From: Limnospira fusiformis SAG 85.79
GTDB taxonomy: Bacteria; Cyanobacteriota; Cyanobacteriia; Cyanobacteriales; Microcoleaceae
Direction of reading: 5' to 3'
NCBI RefSeq assembly: GCF_012516315.1
Contig: NZ_CP051185.1
Location: forward strand, 5,213,363-5,277,362
Length of the DNA: 64,000 bases
Every line of letters starts with the position of its first letter. The first letter of the stretch is position 1. Below the pieces are notes generated by a model. That model saw only the letters and a list, made by a program, of their open reading frames with translations, was not told the DNA's origin and made no database searches. The position numbers and the translations under genes were made by a program. Of this stretch, positions 25,574-34,009 are shown piece after piece.

Positions 25574-25615
25574 GGGAGTTTGTCTAAACCCATAGACATA
25601 TTGACTCCCCTTTTG
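25574..25615 (+). terminator. Hairpin terminator after the oxoprolinase gene
   Basis: GGGGAG (25574-25579) pairs with CTCCCC (25606-25611), enclosing an inner GTCT/AGAC stem, and TTTT follows. It is 32 bp past the stop codon. Confidence 0.6.
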
Positions 25616-25927
25616 GTATCGCCTAACATATAATACATAATGCTATATGATCTTCAGCTAAGTTGACCCGGATTTAGTTAATCATTTAATCGGATTGAGT
25701 CAGTATAAATACTGGTCAAAAATATAATCCTTTCCCTTGTATAACCCGCCTGAAATACTATAATCACCACGGTCAGACTTAAACCCAGATACCCCCTAAG
25801 TGTCAGTCCTTGATTTTCATTAATGATATTACTAGCACCTAAAAATGTAGCCAGAATAGCATTTTTTTTGAGGGAGTTAGTAGTAGCTTTCCCCCAGGAT
25901 ACCAACTAACATATTCAGCCTAAATAT
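25616..25927. other. Intergenic region, no supported gene
   Basis: About 310 bp, AT-rich. A minus-strand frame of 74 codons (25678-25905) contains one hydrophobic stretch (GYLGLSLTVVIIVFQAGY) but lacks a convincing start and context, so I leave it uncalled. Confidence 0.4.
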
Positions 25928-26179
25928 ATGAACGAAAAAGACGAATTTCTTTACCCCAAAACCCGTTATCGTGGAGAATTTAGCCCCCAAAATATGATGT
26001 TTAACTCTAACCTCCAAGAGTTTGCACATAAGGTGAACTATATCTGTGGGTTAGAAACCAATGGTAAACTGAGTTCCGAAGTGGCTTACCAAAGAATCAA
26101 ACAACTCTGGAAAGAATTAAAAGAGTCCAAAAAGAATCTTAATATTGGCGAAAATTCAGCCAACCAAGACCCAGAATAA
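25928..26179 (+). CDS. Conserved cyanobacterial protein (83 aa, DUF7219-like)
   Basis: Starts MNEKDEFLYPKTRYRGEFSP. The pattern FLYPxxRYxGxF..FNxNLQEFAxKVxYICxLETxGK is a family I recall in most cyanobacteria, possibly named DUF7219 (from memory). Soluble and helical in the C-terminal half (AYQRIKQLWKELKESKKNL). Function unknown. About 80 bp upstream of thrB, same strand. Confidence 0.7.
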   Translation: MNEKDEFLYPKTRYRGEFSPQNMMFNSNLQEFAHKVNYICGLETNGKLSSEVAYQRIKQLWKELKESKKNLNIGENSANQDPE

Positions 26180-26260
26180 CTAGCCATGGTCTGCATAACT
26201 ACAAGCCAGGGATAAAATCCCTAATTTTCCCACAAAATTAGCCCATATTCATCATTTTCA

Positions 26261-27178
26261 ATGTCTCACCCAATTACCGTTACCGTCCCCGCCACCACCG
26301 CCAATATTGGACCAGGGTTTGATTGTATTGGTGCAGCCCTCAGCCTATATAATACCCTAGAATTTTCGCCTTTAACAGATACAGAAAAACCCCACCAAAT
26401 TACCGCCGAAGGACTAGAAAGCGATCGCGTAGCCACAGACGATCGCAACTTAGTTTATCAAGCCTTTCTCAAATTCTACCATCACATCAATCAAACTCCC
26501 CCTCCCGTCAAAATTCACATCAAACTAGGAGTCCCCCTCGCCAGAGGTTTAGGAAGTTCAGCCACAGCAATTGTCGGGGGTTTAGTGGGTGCAAATACCC
26601 TAGCCGGAAACCCCCTAACTCCAACAGAAATTATGGAAATGGCGATCGCCATAGAAGGACACCCCGACAACGTAGTTCCCGCCCTGTTGGGGGGCTGTCA
26701 GTTATCAGTAGCCGACCATAACCACCGCTGGCAGATCTGCGAAATTCCTTGGCATCAAGATATAGTCCCCGTCGTCGCTATTCCCGACTTTGAACTATCC
26801 ACCGCCGAAGCCCGCAGCGTCCTCCCCTCCCATTATACCCGCGCCGATGCCATTTTCAACACCGCCCACCTAGGTTTATTAGTCCGAGGCTTAGAAACCG
26901 GACAGGGAGACTGGTTGCGCGTGGCTATGGCTGACAAAATCCATCAGCCCTACCGCCAATCTCTGATTCAGGGTTATGATACCGTCAGACAAGCCGCCTT
27001 AGATGCAGGCGCTTACGAATTAGCCATTAGCGGGGCAGGACCGACCCTTCTAGCCCTCACAGACCCCCCCCACACCCACTTATGTGTATCTGCTATGAGG
27101 GAGGCTTGGAGGGGCTATAACATCGGGGTAGATGTGCGATCGCTTGCAATTGATACCCAAGGCGCTAAAGTCACTTAA
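26261..27178 (+). CDS. thrB: Homoserine kinase ThrB
   Basis: Phosphorylates L-homoserine with ATP in threonine biosynthesis. 305 residues of the GHMP kinase fold: N-terminal VTVPATTANIGPGFDCIGAA, the ATP-binding motif PLARGLGSSATAIVGG near residues 91-106, then EGHPDNVVPALLGG, and the C-terminal GHMP loop AISGAGPTLLAL. All expected ThrB signatures are present and the length is normal. The ATG at 26261 is directly followed by conserved sequence. It converges on the cupin gene with only 5 bp between stops. Confidence 0.95.
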   Translation: MSHPITVTVPATTANIGPGFDCIGAALSLYNTLEFSPLTDTEKPHQITAEGLESDRVATDDRNLVYQAFLKFYHHINQTPPPVKIHIKLGVPLARGLGSSATAIVGGLVGANTLAGNPLTPTEIMEMAIAIEGHPDNVVPALLGGCQLSVADHNHRWQICEIPWHQDIVPVVAIPDFELSTAEARSVLPSHYTRADAIFNTAHLGLLVRGLETGQGDWLRVAMADKIHQPYRQSLIQGYDTVRQAALDAGAYELAISGAGPTLLALTDPPHTHLCVSAMREAWRGYNIGVDVRSLAIDTQGAKVT

Positions 27179-27183
27179 TTTCC

Positions 27184-27522
27184 CTACTCATTACCAGCCG
27201 AAAGAGTCAGTAAAAATGCCAGATTTTCCTCAGTTTTCAGGGCGTGGGGTGCGTTGGCTTTCATAAATACAAACACTCCCGCCTCTAAGGTAATCTCTTT
27301 CCCCTCCAGAATTAAAATTCCGCGACCTTCCAAAACGTTAACCGTCGCGTTTTTGGTAGCTGTATGTTCCGAAATTTCCGTGCCAGCCCCCAAACAAAAT
27401 AGGGTATATTGACAGTGAGCATCTTTCAGCAAAACCCGGCTAACAATTCCCCCCTCCGCATATTGGATATAATCATCCAACTTAATAGCCGTTGAAGTAT
27501 TTAGGGATATGATATCGCTCAT
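27184..27522 (-). CDS. Small cupin-domain protein
   Basis: 112 residues forming one cupin barrel. The two motifs are GAGTEISEHTATKNATVNVLEGRGILILEGKE (motif 1, with one metal-ligand His in SEHT) and HALKTEENLAFLLTLS (motif 2, His in APHAL). The usual His/Glu set is partly present. Similar small cupins are often annotated as quercetinase-like or as metal-binding regulators, but no substrate can be assigned. The ATG at 27522 has GGAGAGAG about 8 bp upstream; a start at 27537 is less likely. Confidence 0.8.
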   Translation of the reverse strand: MSDIISLNTSTAIKLDDYIQYAEGGIVSRVLLKDAHCQYTLFCLGAGTEISEHTATKNATVNVLEGRGILILEGKEITLEAGVFVFMKANAPHALKTEENLAFLLTLSAGNE

Positions 27523-27654
27523 AATAGCTCTCTCCATTTTATGGGTGGCTATTTGAGATCATATCACATTCGCTTCATGTCAACTTACCCCCCACCCCCA
27601 AACATCCTAGTTATCAGTCATGGCGTTACCTAACCTGAGTCGAGAATGATCCGC

Positions 27655-27676
27655 TATAATGATAACAGATGTTATC
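27655..27676 (+). promoter_or_regulatory. -10 element with overlapping palindromic operator
   Basis: TATAAT (27655-27660) is followed at once by the palindrome GATAACAGATGTTATC (27661-27676), placing a symmetric site at the expected transcription start of the thioredoxin-like gene at 27705. A regulator bound here would block transcription. No clear -35 is visible. Confidence 0.45.
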
Positions 27677-27704
27677 CAATAGTAGAAATTAGGAATCTTG
27701 AATC

Positions 27705-28265
27705 ATGGCTTTAACAGCATCAACCATGTTAAGTTTGGGGACGCGCGCCCCAGATTTTCAACTCCCAGACGTGACCTCTGGGGAAATGATATCCGTCGAT
27801 ACATTTAAGGATAAAAAAGCCTTGCTAGTCATGTTTATATGTTGTCACTGTCCCTTCGTTAAACATATTCAAGATGAACTAGCCCAATTAGGACGTGATT
27901 ATCAACCCCTAGGAATAGGAATAGTTGCCATTAGCGCCAACTCCATCAAAACCCATCCCCAAGACGGACCCGAACACCTGAAAAACCAAGCGGAAACAGT
28001 AGGTTTTTCCTTCCCTTACTGCTACGATGAAACCCAAGAAGTAGCCCAAGCCTATACAGCAGCCTGTACCCCCGATTTCTTCTTGTTTAATAGCGATCGC
28101 CAATTAGTCTATCGCGGTCAATTAGATGACAGTCGCCCCGGGAATAACTTACCCGTCACCGGGGCAGATTTGCGGGCGGCTTTAGATGCCATTATCGCCG
28201 ACAAACCCATCAACAGCGACCAAAAACCCAGTATTGGTTGCAATATCAAATGGCATCCGCAATAA
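27705..28265 (+). CDS. Thioredoxin-like / AhpC-TSA family protein
   Basis: 186 residues with a thioredoxin fold. N-terminal APDFQLPDVTSGEMISVDTF is the peroxiredoxin/TlpA-type start, and the active-site region is MFICCHCPFVKHIQDEL: a CxxC-like CCHCPF cluster rather than a standard CGPC. The cis-Pro segment is TPDFFLFNSDRQLVYRG. Proteins of this type are annotated as thioredoxin family or redoxin-domain proteins in cyanobacteria; the enzymatic role (peroxidase or disulfide reductase) is not known. An own promoter/operator lies upstream and a hairpin terminator downstream. Confidence 0.85.
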   Translation: MALTASTMLSLGTRAPDFQLPDVTSGEMISVDTFKDKKALLVMFICCHCPFVKHIQDELAQLGRDYQPLGIGIVAISANSIKTHPQDGPEHLKNQAETVGFSFPYCYDETQEVAQAYTAACTPDFFLFNSDRQLVYRGQLDDSRPGNNLPVTGADLRAALDAIIADKPINSDQKPSIGCNIKWHPQ

Positions 28266-28275
28266 CATCAATCAA

Positions 28276-28299
28276 GGCAACCCCAATGGTTGCCTATTT
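28276..28299 (+). terminator. Hairpin terminator after the thioredoxin-like gene
   Basis: GGCAACC (28276-28282), 5-base loop, GGTTGCC (28288-28294), then TATTT. It lies just before the convergent VWA gene end at 28319 and could serve both. Confidence 0.55.
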
Positions 28300-28318
28300 C
28301 CAGGAAATCCCCTCAAAT

Positions 28319-28954
28319 CTAATCAGTAATTGCCCGCAATAGAACATCCGTCAAACTAATCTCTTCCATATCTTCCAAACTCACTGTATCACAAATATTG
28401 TAACGAGCGCCCGCCGCCGTTAACTCATCATCAAGCACCTTAAAAAACGCCGTAGCCTCTTCACTAGAGCCCACCCTAATCATTTCCACAGCCAACTCTT
28501 CCTCATGGGTTAATTGATTGGAAGCATTAATCAAGATGCGTTTAACCTCCAATAACGTATTAATAATCTCCCCACCCGTCACCACAAAAATAGTTTCACC
28601 ATTAGGCTGTGATTGTTCCGTCGCCCGTCTAGCAAAATAACTATCAGTGGCATCTTTGAGAACCGAGGCTAAATCAGCTTTTCCGGCTGGTTTATGATTC
28701 TCAAAAACCTCTCCCACATGGTCAGAAGTAATGCGATCGTAGCGCTTAAACTCTTCAGCAAATAAATATAAAGTAATCCCATCCGGGTCAAAATGTTCGC
28801 AATAGGTTGCCAACTCTAAAATCGATTGTCGCATTAACTCCCAGCGAGACTGCCCCTTTTTATTGCCAGCCATTGCCATACTCTCGCTGACATCCACAAT
28901 TAAGGTATAATCCCGTTTTTCCAGGACTGCACCCCCCTCTAATAGTACATCCAT
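28319..28954 (-). CDS. von Willebrand factor A domain protein
   Basis: 211 residues. The MIDAS metal site begins DVSESMAMAG (DxSxS) near residue 21, preceded by the hydrophobic beta-strand YTLIV. The rest fits a single VWA domain, ending in an acidic C-terminus. Cyanobacterial stand-alone VWA proteins of this type sometimes neighbour TerD-family genes, but none are here. Likely a cytosolic protein-protein interaction or chaperone-like factor; partner unknown. Transcribed away from the gene at 29066. Confidence 0.82.
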   Translation of the reverse strand: MDVLLEGGAVLEKRDYTLIVDVSESMAMAGNKKGQSRWELMRQSILELATYCEHFDPDGITLYLFAEEFKRYDRITSDHVGEVFENHKPAGKADLASVLKDATDSYFARRATEQSQPNGETIFVVTGGEIINTLLEVKRILINASNQLTHEEELAVEMIRVGSSEEATAFFKVLDDELTAAGARYNICDTVSLEDMEEISLTDVLLRAITD

Positions 28955-29065
28955 ACATCAAACCCCCACAATTGTACTTAATTTAATACTGTATCATTTC
29001 CTTCCCATAATTATTAAGCTATAATATTTCCAAGCGTCATCATCTAGTTTTTGCGAGTCCTAGTT

Positions 29066-29536
29066 ATGAAACCTAAGCCCCAGGATTCTGCCAACCAAGA
29101 CCAGCCAGACCGACCCATCTACCTACAACCTCCCCGGGTCATCTTCGCCCTACTGATAGGCGTGTTAGCCCTAGTCGCCTATGTGGTTTTAGTCAAAACC
29201 GACTCTCCTACTCCAGACCCCATTATGGTAGAAAACCCTGAAGCCGTGATGATCATGGATGAAACCTCCCAAAATTTAGCCGATCTCCCCCCGGAAATTA
29301 CCACCAAATTGCGCCAAGATGTCATCGATCGCACTGGAAGTTCCCCAGATGAAATCGAAATCCTCGCCGCCGAAAGACATACTTGGCCAAATACCTGTTT
29401 AGGACTCGCCCAGCCAGACGAATTATGTGGTCAAATGTTAGTAGATGGCTGGCGGGTCCGAGTGTCTGATGGTCAGCGCCATTGGCTTTACCGCACCAAT
29501 CATAATGGTCAAACCTTCCGCTTAGAAACAGAATAA
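29066..29536 (+). CDS. Membrane-anchored hypothetical protein
   Basis: 156 residues from the ATG at 29066 (MKPKPQDSANQ). A Pro-rich cytoplasmic start is followed by one membrane helix (VIFALLIGVLALVAYVVLV, residues ~27-45) and then a soluble outer part. The outer part has the pattern RHTWPNTCLGLAQPDELCGQMLVDGWRVRV...WLYRTN, with a Cys pair that could form a disulfide. This domain is frequent in cyanobacterial periplasmic proteins of unknown function. The kinase-WD40 gene follows after 37 bp. Confidence 0.7.
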   Translation: MKPKPQDSANQDQPDRPIYLQPPRVIFALLIGVLALVAYVVLVKTDSPTPDPIMVENPEAVMIMDETSQNLADLPPEITTKLRQDVIDRTGSSPDEIEILAAERHTWPNTCLGLAQPDELCGQMLVDGWRVRVSDGQRHWLYRTNHNGQTFRLETE

Positions 29537-29573
29537 AAACCCCAACCTAGTCCCCTGGTAATTATTTTCTACC

Positions 29574-31595
29574 ATGAGTTATTGCCTCAATCCCCAATGT
29601 TCTCATCCCCAAAATCCAGATGATGCTAAATTCTGCCTCACCTGTGGTGCCAAACTGTTTCTACGGGAGAGATACCAGGCTATAAAACCTATTGGTCATG
29701 GCGGATTTGGGAAAACATTTTTGGCAGTTGATCACGATAAACCCTCCCATCCCCCCTGCGTCATTAAGCAATTTTTCCCGCAAACCCAAGGGGTAGAAAC
29801 CACTCGCAAAGCGGCGGAATTATTCCACCAAGAAGCCCAGCGTCTCGATGAACTAGGAAAACATCCCCACATCCCAGATTTGCTGGCACATTTTCAACAG
29901 GACAATAATCAATATTTAGTCCAAGAATATATTAACGGCCCCAATTTAGAAGACTTAGTAATTAGCCAGGGAACTTTTAACGAAACTCAAATAATTCAAC
30001 TACTTGATGAACTCTTGCCAGTTTTAGAATTTATACATCAAAATAAAGTCATTCATAGGGATATTAAACCCGCCAATATTATTCAATCTCAAACATTAGT
30101 AAATAGCTCGACATCGGGTAAGTTGGTATTAGTGGACTTTGGGGCGGCGAAAGTAGTACAAAGCACCAACTTATCAGGACCAGGAACTATTATCGGCAGT
30201 CCTGAATATGTGGCTCCAGAACAAACTAGGGGTCAAGCCATATATGCTAGTGATATTTATAGTTTGGGGGTGACTTGCTTATATTTACTCACCCAAATCT
30301 CGCCCTTTGACCTCTATGATATTCACCAAGATAAATGGGTTTGGCGAGATTATTTACAGGAAAATACGGTTAGTAATAAACTGGGCTTAGTTTTAGATAG
30401 AATGGTGGCTTCCCTACCTTCCCAGCGCTATAATTCCCCGCTGAATGTACTGAGGGCACTGCATCCTAGTGGACTACCCCCGACGATTCTGCACAACATT
30501 AATATTAATAACTTTGATAATACGGCACTCCCTAGCCCGGCTGCATCGGTGAGAGTACCGCGGCCACCACTGCCCCCACCGCCACCACGGACAGCTAGAA
30601 CCAGTCAGCAAATCACCCCACCACCGACGGCTAGAACTTCTCAGCCACCCACCCCACCAAAACCTAGCCGTGTTCAACCTCAACGGTCATCACCTAGCTG
30701 GAAACTGCTACATACGCTGACAGGACACCGTAATCAAGTCACCTGTGTAGCTTTCTCTCCTGATCAGGAAATACTGGCCAGCAGTAGCCAAGATCTGACT
30801 ATAGAAATTTGGAGACTGAAAAATGGGAAACGTTGGTACACGCTAACTGGTCATGAAAATTGGGTAACATCGATCGCCTTTTCCCCGAAGGAAGAGATTT
30901 TAGCTAGTGGTAGTCGCGATCAGACTGTGGAAATTTGGGATCTCAAAAAAGGTAAACGCTGGTATACGCTCATTGGTCATCAAGATGCTGTGGAACAGGT
31001 GGCCTTTTCCCCCCAGGGAGATATTCTAGCCAGCGCCTCCCGGGACAAAACCATACAAATTTGGGATCTCAAAAAAGGGAAGCCTTCCTACACTCTCTAT
31101 GGTCATAGCGATCGCATTTATGGACTCGCCTTTTCCCCAGATGGTCAGACCCTAGCCAGCGCCTCTAGGGATAAAACTGTCCGCCTGTGGAACCTACAGC
31201 AAAGAAAAGAATTAGGAAGCCTACCCCGTTGGTCTGACTGGGTGAGAACCGTTGCTTTTAGTCCTAACGGTCAAATGTTAGCCGGAGGATGTCGGGATGG
31301 TTCCATCGGTCTATGGCATCAACAAGACCAGACCTGGAAGCTGTGGCGTACCCTGCGGGCTGATGATGCGGATATATTTGCGATCGCCTTTAAACCCGAT
31401 AGTACAGAGTTAATTACTGGCAACAGTAAAGGCCAAATCGACATTTGGCAACTGGGCGACGGCACATTATTAGAAACCATCGCCGCCCATTCAGCAGACG
31501 TATTATCCCTAGCATTTAGTCTTGACGGCAAAACCATAGCTAGTGGCGGATCTGACCGACTCGTGAAGATTTGGTATCACGCCGCCCAAACTTGA
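29574..31595 (+). CDS. Ser/Thr protein kinase with zinc ribbon and WD40 repeats
   Basis: 673 residues. An N-terminal zinc ribbon (C4, C9, C21, C24) precedes a Hanks-type kinase: glycine loop GHGGFGKTF (41-49), Lys65, catalytic HRDIKPANI (161-169), DFG (188-190) and the activation segment GTIIGSPEYVAPE. A Pro-rich linker (~320-370) leads to about seven WD40 repeats (from WKLLHTLTGHRNQVTCVAFSP to the end), predicted to fold as one propeller for partner binding. This kinase/WD40 plan is common in filamentous cyanobacteria. All catalytic residues are intact, so it should be active. Substrates unknown. Confidence 0.93.
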   Translation: MSYCLNPQCSHPQNPDDAKFCLTCGAKLFLRERYQAIKPIGHGGFGKTFLAVDHDKPSHPPCVIKQFFPQTQGVETTRKAAELFHQEAQRLDELGKHPHIPDLLAHFQQDNNQYLVQEYINGPNLEDLVISQGTFNETQIIQLLDELLPVLEFIHQNKVIHRDIKPANIIQSQTLVNSSTSGKLVLVDFGAAKVVQSTNLSGPGTIIGSPEYVAPEQTRGQAIYASDIYSLGVTCLYLLTQISPFDLYDIHQDKWVWRDYLQENTVSNKLGLVLDRMVASLPSQRYNSPLNVLRALHPSGLPPTILHNININNFDNTALPSPAASVRVPRPPLPPPPPRTARTSQQITPPPTARTSQPPTPPKPSRVQPQRSSPSWKLLHTLTGHRNQVTCVAFSPDQEILASSSQDLTIEIWRLKNGKRWYTLTGHENWVTSIAFSPKEEILASGSRDQTVEIWDLKKGKRWYTLIGHQDAVEQVAFSPQGDILASASRDKTIQIWDLKKGKPSYTLYGHSDRIYGLAFSPDGQTLASASRDKTVRLWNLQQRKELGSLPRWSDWVRTVAFSPNGQMLAGGCRDGSIGLWHQQDQTWKLWRTLRADDADIFAIAFKPDSTELITGNSKGQIDIWQLGDGTLLETIAAHSADVLSLAFSLDGKTIASGGSDRLVKIWYHAAQT

Positions 31596-31638
31596 TATTG
31601 ATTAGAAAATATAATACAATTGTTAAATAAAAATTAAG

Positions 31639-31660
31639 TTTTGTCACCTAGGTAACAAAA
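31639..31660. promoter_or_regulatory. 22-bp palindrome before a small gene
   Basis: TTTTGT.ACCTAGGT.ACAAAA, symmetric except for one mismatch pair, ends 4 bp before the ATG at 31665 and 44 bp after the kinase stop. It could be an operator, an mRNA hairpin masking the start, or the kinase terminator. Confidence 0.4.
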
Positions 31661-31664
31661 ATCA

Positions 31665-31943
31665 ATGCACAAGGATTATTATGGGCTACTGATATCAACC
31701 CTCAGTTTCCGTCACCGTTGGAAGTGGCAGATCATCCTGCCCTACGGTGACCATCTAACTTCCAATAACGACTACTCCACTCCAGAAGAGGCACTGCTTG
31801 GGGGCAAGTCCTGGATTGATAAGGAAACAGCATTTAATGCCCTAAATAGCTGTCTAGCACAGTTTTACAGTTCAGGGTTGATTAATCCTCCTGAATATCA
31901 GAACTTGATGGATTCATTGCGGGGTATTACCCAAAGGTGCTAA
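31665..31943 (+). CDS. Conserved hypothetical protein (92 aa)
   Basis: MHKDYYGLLISTLSFRHRWK, then WQIILPYGDHLTSNNDYSTPEEALLGGKSWIDKETAFNALNSC. The central pattern (Trp, Pro-Tyr-Gly, then a helix starting TPEEALLGGKSWI) is seen in small cyanobacterial proteins of unknown function. Soluble. No strong ribosome site, because the 22-bp palindrome occupies the leader. Not part of the toxin-antitoxin unit downstream. Confidence 0.55.
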   Translation: MHKDYYGLLISTLSFRHRWKWQIILPYGDHLTSNNDYSTPEEALLGGKSWIDKETAFNALNSCLAQFYSSGLINPPEYQNLMDSLRGITQRC

Positions 31944-32116
31944 GGGCCTTGCCAGTTTCCTGATGCAGTTTTTATAGTTAATTGTTAATTGATGCTCCCA
32001 CTACAATATAATTCAAGAACTACTCAGGTAGTGTGGGCATCTAGTTTGGGCTGATATTATGATCAACTTTCATAGTTTTCTGCTAGATTGAAATCATGGA
32101 AAGGGAGGCAAGAGTC

Positions 32117-32368
32117 ATGATATCTTTGAGAAAAAAACTACACCGTTTAATAGAAGGAATATCAGACGAGGACCTGAAAACTGCCTGGGAGTTTCTGACC
32201 CCCCTCTATGAGGATGCTTTCATGCTCAAAGCCATTGATAATGCCCATCAAAAATTAAGGCCAGGAGATGCCTTGACGAGAGAAGAAGCCCTACAAGTGC
32301 TGTATTTTGATTATGGGCGTGTCCCCCTAGCCCCCCATGGATTGAATCCCGATATAGAAAGCATTTGA
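32117..32368 (+). CDS. Antitoxin-like partner of a RelE/ParE toxin
   Basis: 83 residues from the ATG at 32117, set by GGAGG 8 bp upstream (an ATG at 32096 is a poorer start). N-terminal helix ISLRKKLHRLIEGISDEDLKTAWEFLTPLYEDAFM, then a segment AHQKLRPGDALTREEALQVLY like the tail of cyanobacterial type II antitoxins. The stop at 32366-32368 is 8 bp before ATG at 32377, which I think is the original toxin start. The toxin reading frame now resumes at 34010, on the far side of the inserted IscB element. Assignment as antitoxin is by position and pattern. Confidence 0.65.
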   Translation: MISLRKKLHRLIEGISDEDLKTAWEFLTPLYEDAFMLKAIDNAHQKLRPGDALTREEALQVLYFDYGRVPLAPHGLNPDIESI

Positions 32369-32381
32369 TATTGGTTATGTC

Positions 32382-32650
32382 GTCAGCACCCCCGGCTGAA
32401 GCACGGGGGCTTCGTGCCCCCCGCTTTCAGGTAGCTGACCAGCTTAAGCCTTAACTGGCTACGTTCAGAGCAAGAGTTAAAGTTCCTACCCTGGAATGCG
32501 TGCTAGTTCCAGGCACTAGAACCAAATCGTTAAACAGTTCTAAGGGGTTAAGACAGTGCGATTTGGAAAGTACCGACTCTGAACATTAGCGTTCGCGCAG
32601 CGTGCGCGTTAGCGCAAGCGCAAACGTTACGAGCAATCAGAACAGACGCA
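32382..32650 (+). ncRNA. Omega RNA (HEARO) of iscB
   Basis: Structured region directly upstream of iscB, opening with stem GTCAGC (32382) / GCTGAC (32434 area), hairpins CAGC/GCTG and GGGGGC/GCCCCC, and a GC-rich 3' arm (GCGTGCGCGTTAGCGC). Established IscB biology places the guide in the ~15 nt just upstream (here ending TTGGTTATGTC, host sequence at the insertion site). The second copy at 7212-7458 is about 95% identical over 247 nt, supporting its extent. Confidence 0.8.
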
Positions 32651-32653
32651 ACA

Positions 32654-33925
32654 ATGTCTAACCATATTTTCGTTTTAGATACCAACCGCAAGCCCTTGAC
32701 ACCGTGCAAGCCAGGGGTGGCACGATCACTGCTCAAAGCGGGGAAAGCATCGGTATTTCGACGCTACCCATTCACCATTATTCTAAACAAGGAGGTTGAC
32801 GCTAATCCTGAACCGCTCGAACTCAAATTAGACCCAGGCTCTAAAGTCACTGGAATTGCCTTGAAGCAAGGGAATCATATTATCTTTGCTGCCGAGTTGC
32901 AGCACCGAGGACAGCAGATTAAAGAAGCATTGCTCTCTCGTCGTCAACTCCGACGTTCTCGACGAAACCGCAAGACCCGATATCGACCAGCTCGGTTCTT
33001 GAATCGGACTCGTCCCGAAGGTTGGTTAGCTCCCAGCTGGCAGCATCGAGTAGATACTCTAATGACCTGGGTTCACCGATTTCGTAGACTTGCCCCAGTT
33101 GGCCGCATTACCCAAGAGCTAGTACGGTTCGACCTGCAATTGATGGAAAACCCTGAGATATCAGGTGTTGAGTATCAGCAGGGAGAATTACAAGGCTATG
33201 AAGTCAGAGAATACCTGTTGGAGAAGTGGGGCAGAACCTGTGCTTACTGTGGGGCTCAAAATGTACCACTTGAAGTTGAGCAGATCCAGCCTCGGTCTAA
33301 GGGTGGCTCTGACCGGGTTTCTAACCTGACGATGGCTTGCCACTCATGCAATCAAGCCAAAGGCAATGGGGACATTCGGGATTTTTTATCGAGCCAGCCT
33401 GATGTACTGAGTCGTCTTCTCAGGCAGGTAAAATCGCCGCTTAAAGATGCAGCAGCCGTTAACTCGACCCGATGGGCTTTGTTCAATGCTTTGAAAGCAA
33501 CAGGACTCCCAGTTACCACAGGAACGGGCGGACAAACGAAGTTCAATCGACTGAGGCTCAACCTACCTAAAGCTCACTGGCTTGATACTGCCTGTGTTGG
33601 ACCAGTCGAATCACTCGAAGTTCTGACTTCAAAACCGTTGCTGATTTTAGCAAAGGGGCATGGAACCCGTCAGATGTGCGGGACGAATAAGTACGGATTC
33701 CCGAATCGTCACCGCTCCAGGAGGCAAATTCATAAAGGCTTTCAGACTGGCGACATGGTGACGGTACTGGTCACAGCGGGGAAGAAAATTGGCTCATATC
33801 TAGGACGGGTTCTCTGCCGTGCGTCTGGTAGTTTTGATATTACCACCGCTTCTGTACGGGTGGCAGGCATCAGCCACAAATACTGCCAACCCATTCACAG
33901 GAAGGATGGTTACGCCTATGCTTGA
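32654..33925 (+). CDS. iscB: IscB RNA-guided nuclease, HNH His replaced by Gln
   Basis: 423 residues, the IscB ancestor-type of Cas9. N-terminal PLMP-like domain (PLTPCKP, residues 14-20), RuvC-I with D60 (LKLDPGSKVTG), Arg-rich bridge helix (~95-115), RuvC-II with E155 (ITQELVRF), an HNH domain with zinc pairs C196/C199 and C229/C232, and RuvC-III with D311 (HWLDTACVG). The HNH core reads LEVEQIQPRSKGG: Q210 stands where the catalytic His (EHIxP) is expected, while N224 and N233 remain. RuvC looks active, so it is predicted to nick only one strand. The omega RNA lies directly upstream. Confidence 0.93.
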   Translation: MSNHIFVLDTNRKPLTPCKPGVARSLLKAGKASVFRRYPFTIILNKEVDANPEPLELKLDPGSKVTGIALKQGNHIIFAAELQHRGQQIKEALLSRRQLRRSRRNRKTRYRPARFLNRTRPEGWLAPSWQHRVDTLMTWVHRFRRLAPVGRITQELVRFDLQLMENPEISGVEYQQGELQGYEVREYLLEKWGRTCAYCGAQNVPLEVEQIQPRSKGGSDRVSNLTMACHSCNQAKGNGDIRDFLSSQPDVLSRLLRQVKSPLKDAAAVNSTRWALFNALKATGLPVTTGTGGQTKFNRLRLNLPKAHWLDTACVGPVESLEVLTSKPLLILAKGHGTRQMCGTNKYGFPNRHRSRRQIHKGFQTGDMVTVLVTAGKKIGSYLGRVLCRASGSFDITTASVRVAGISHKYCQPIHRKDGYAYA

Positions 33926-34009
33926 AAGATTGACGGGGACTAAAGTCCCCCTGTCGCGTTTCCTCCCCGGTCTAAAGACACGGGGCTTCCACGCTCCCAA
34001 GAGGTTTAC

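Noticed and set aside
25678..25905. Minus-strand 74-codon frame with one hydrophobic stretch
   Set aside because: No good start, no ribosome site and no family; left as intergenic.
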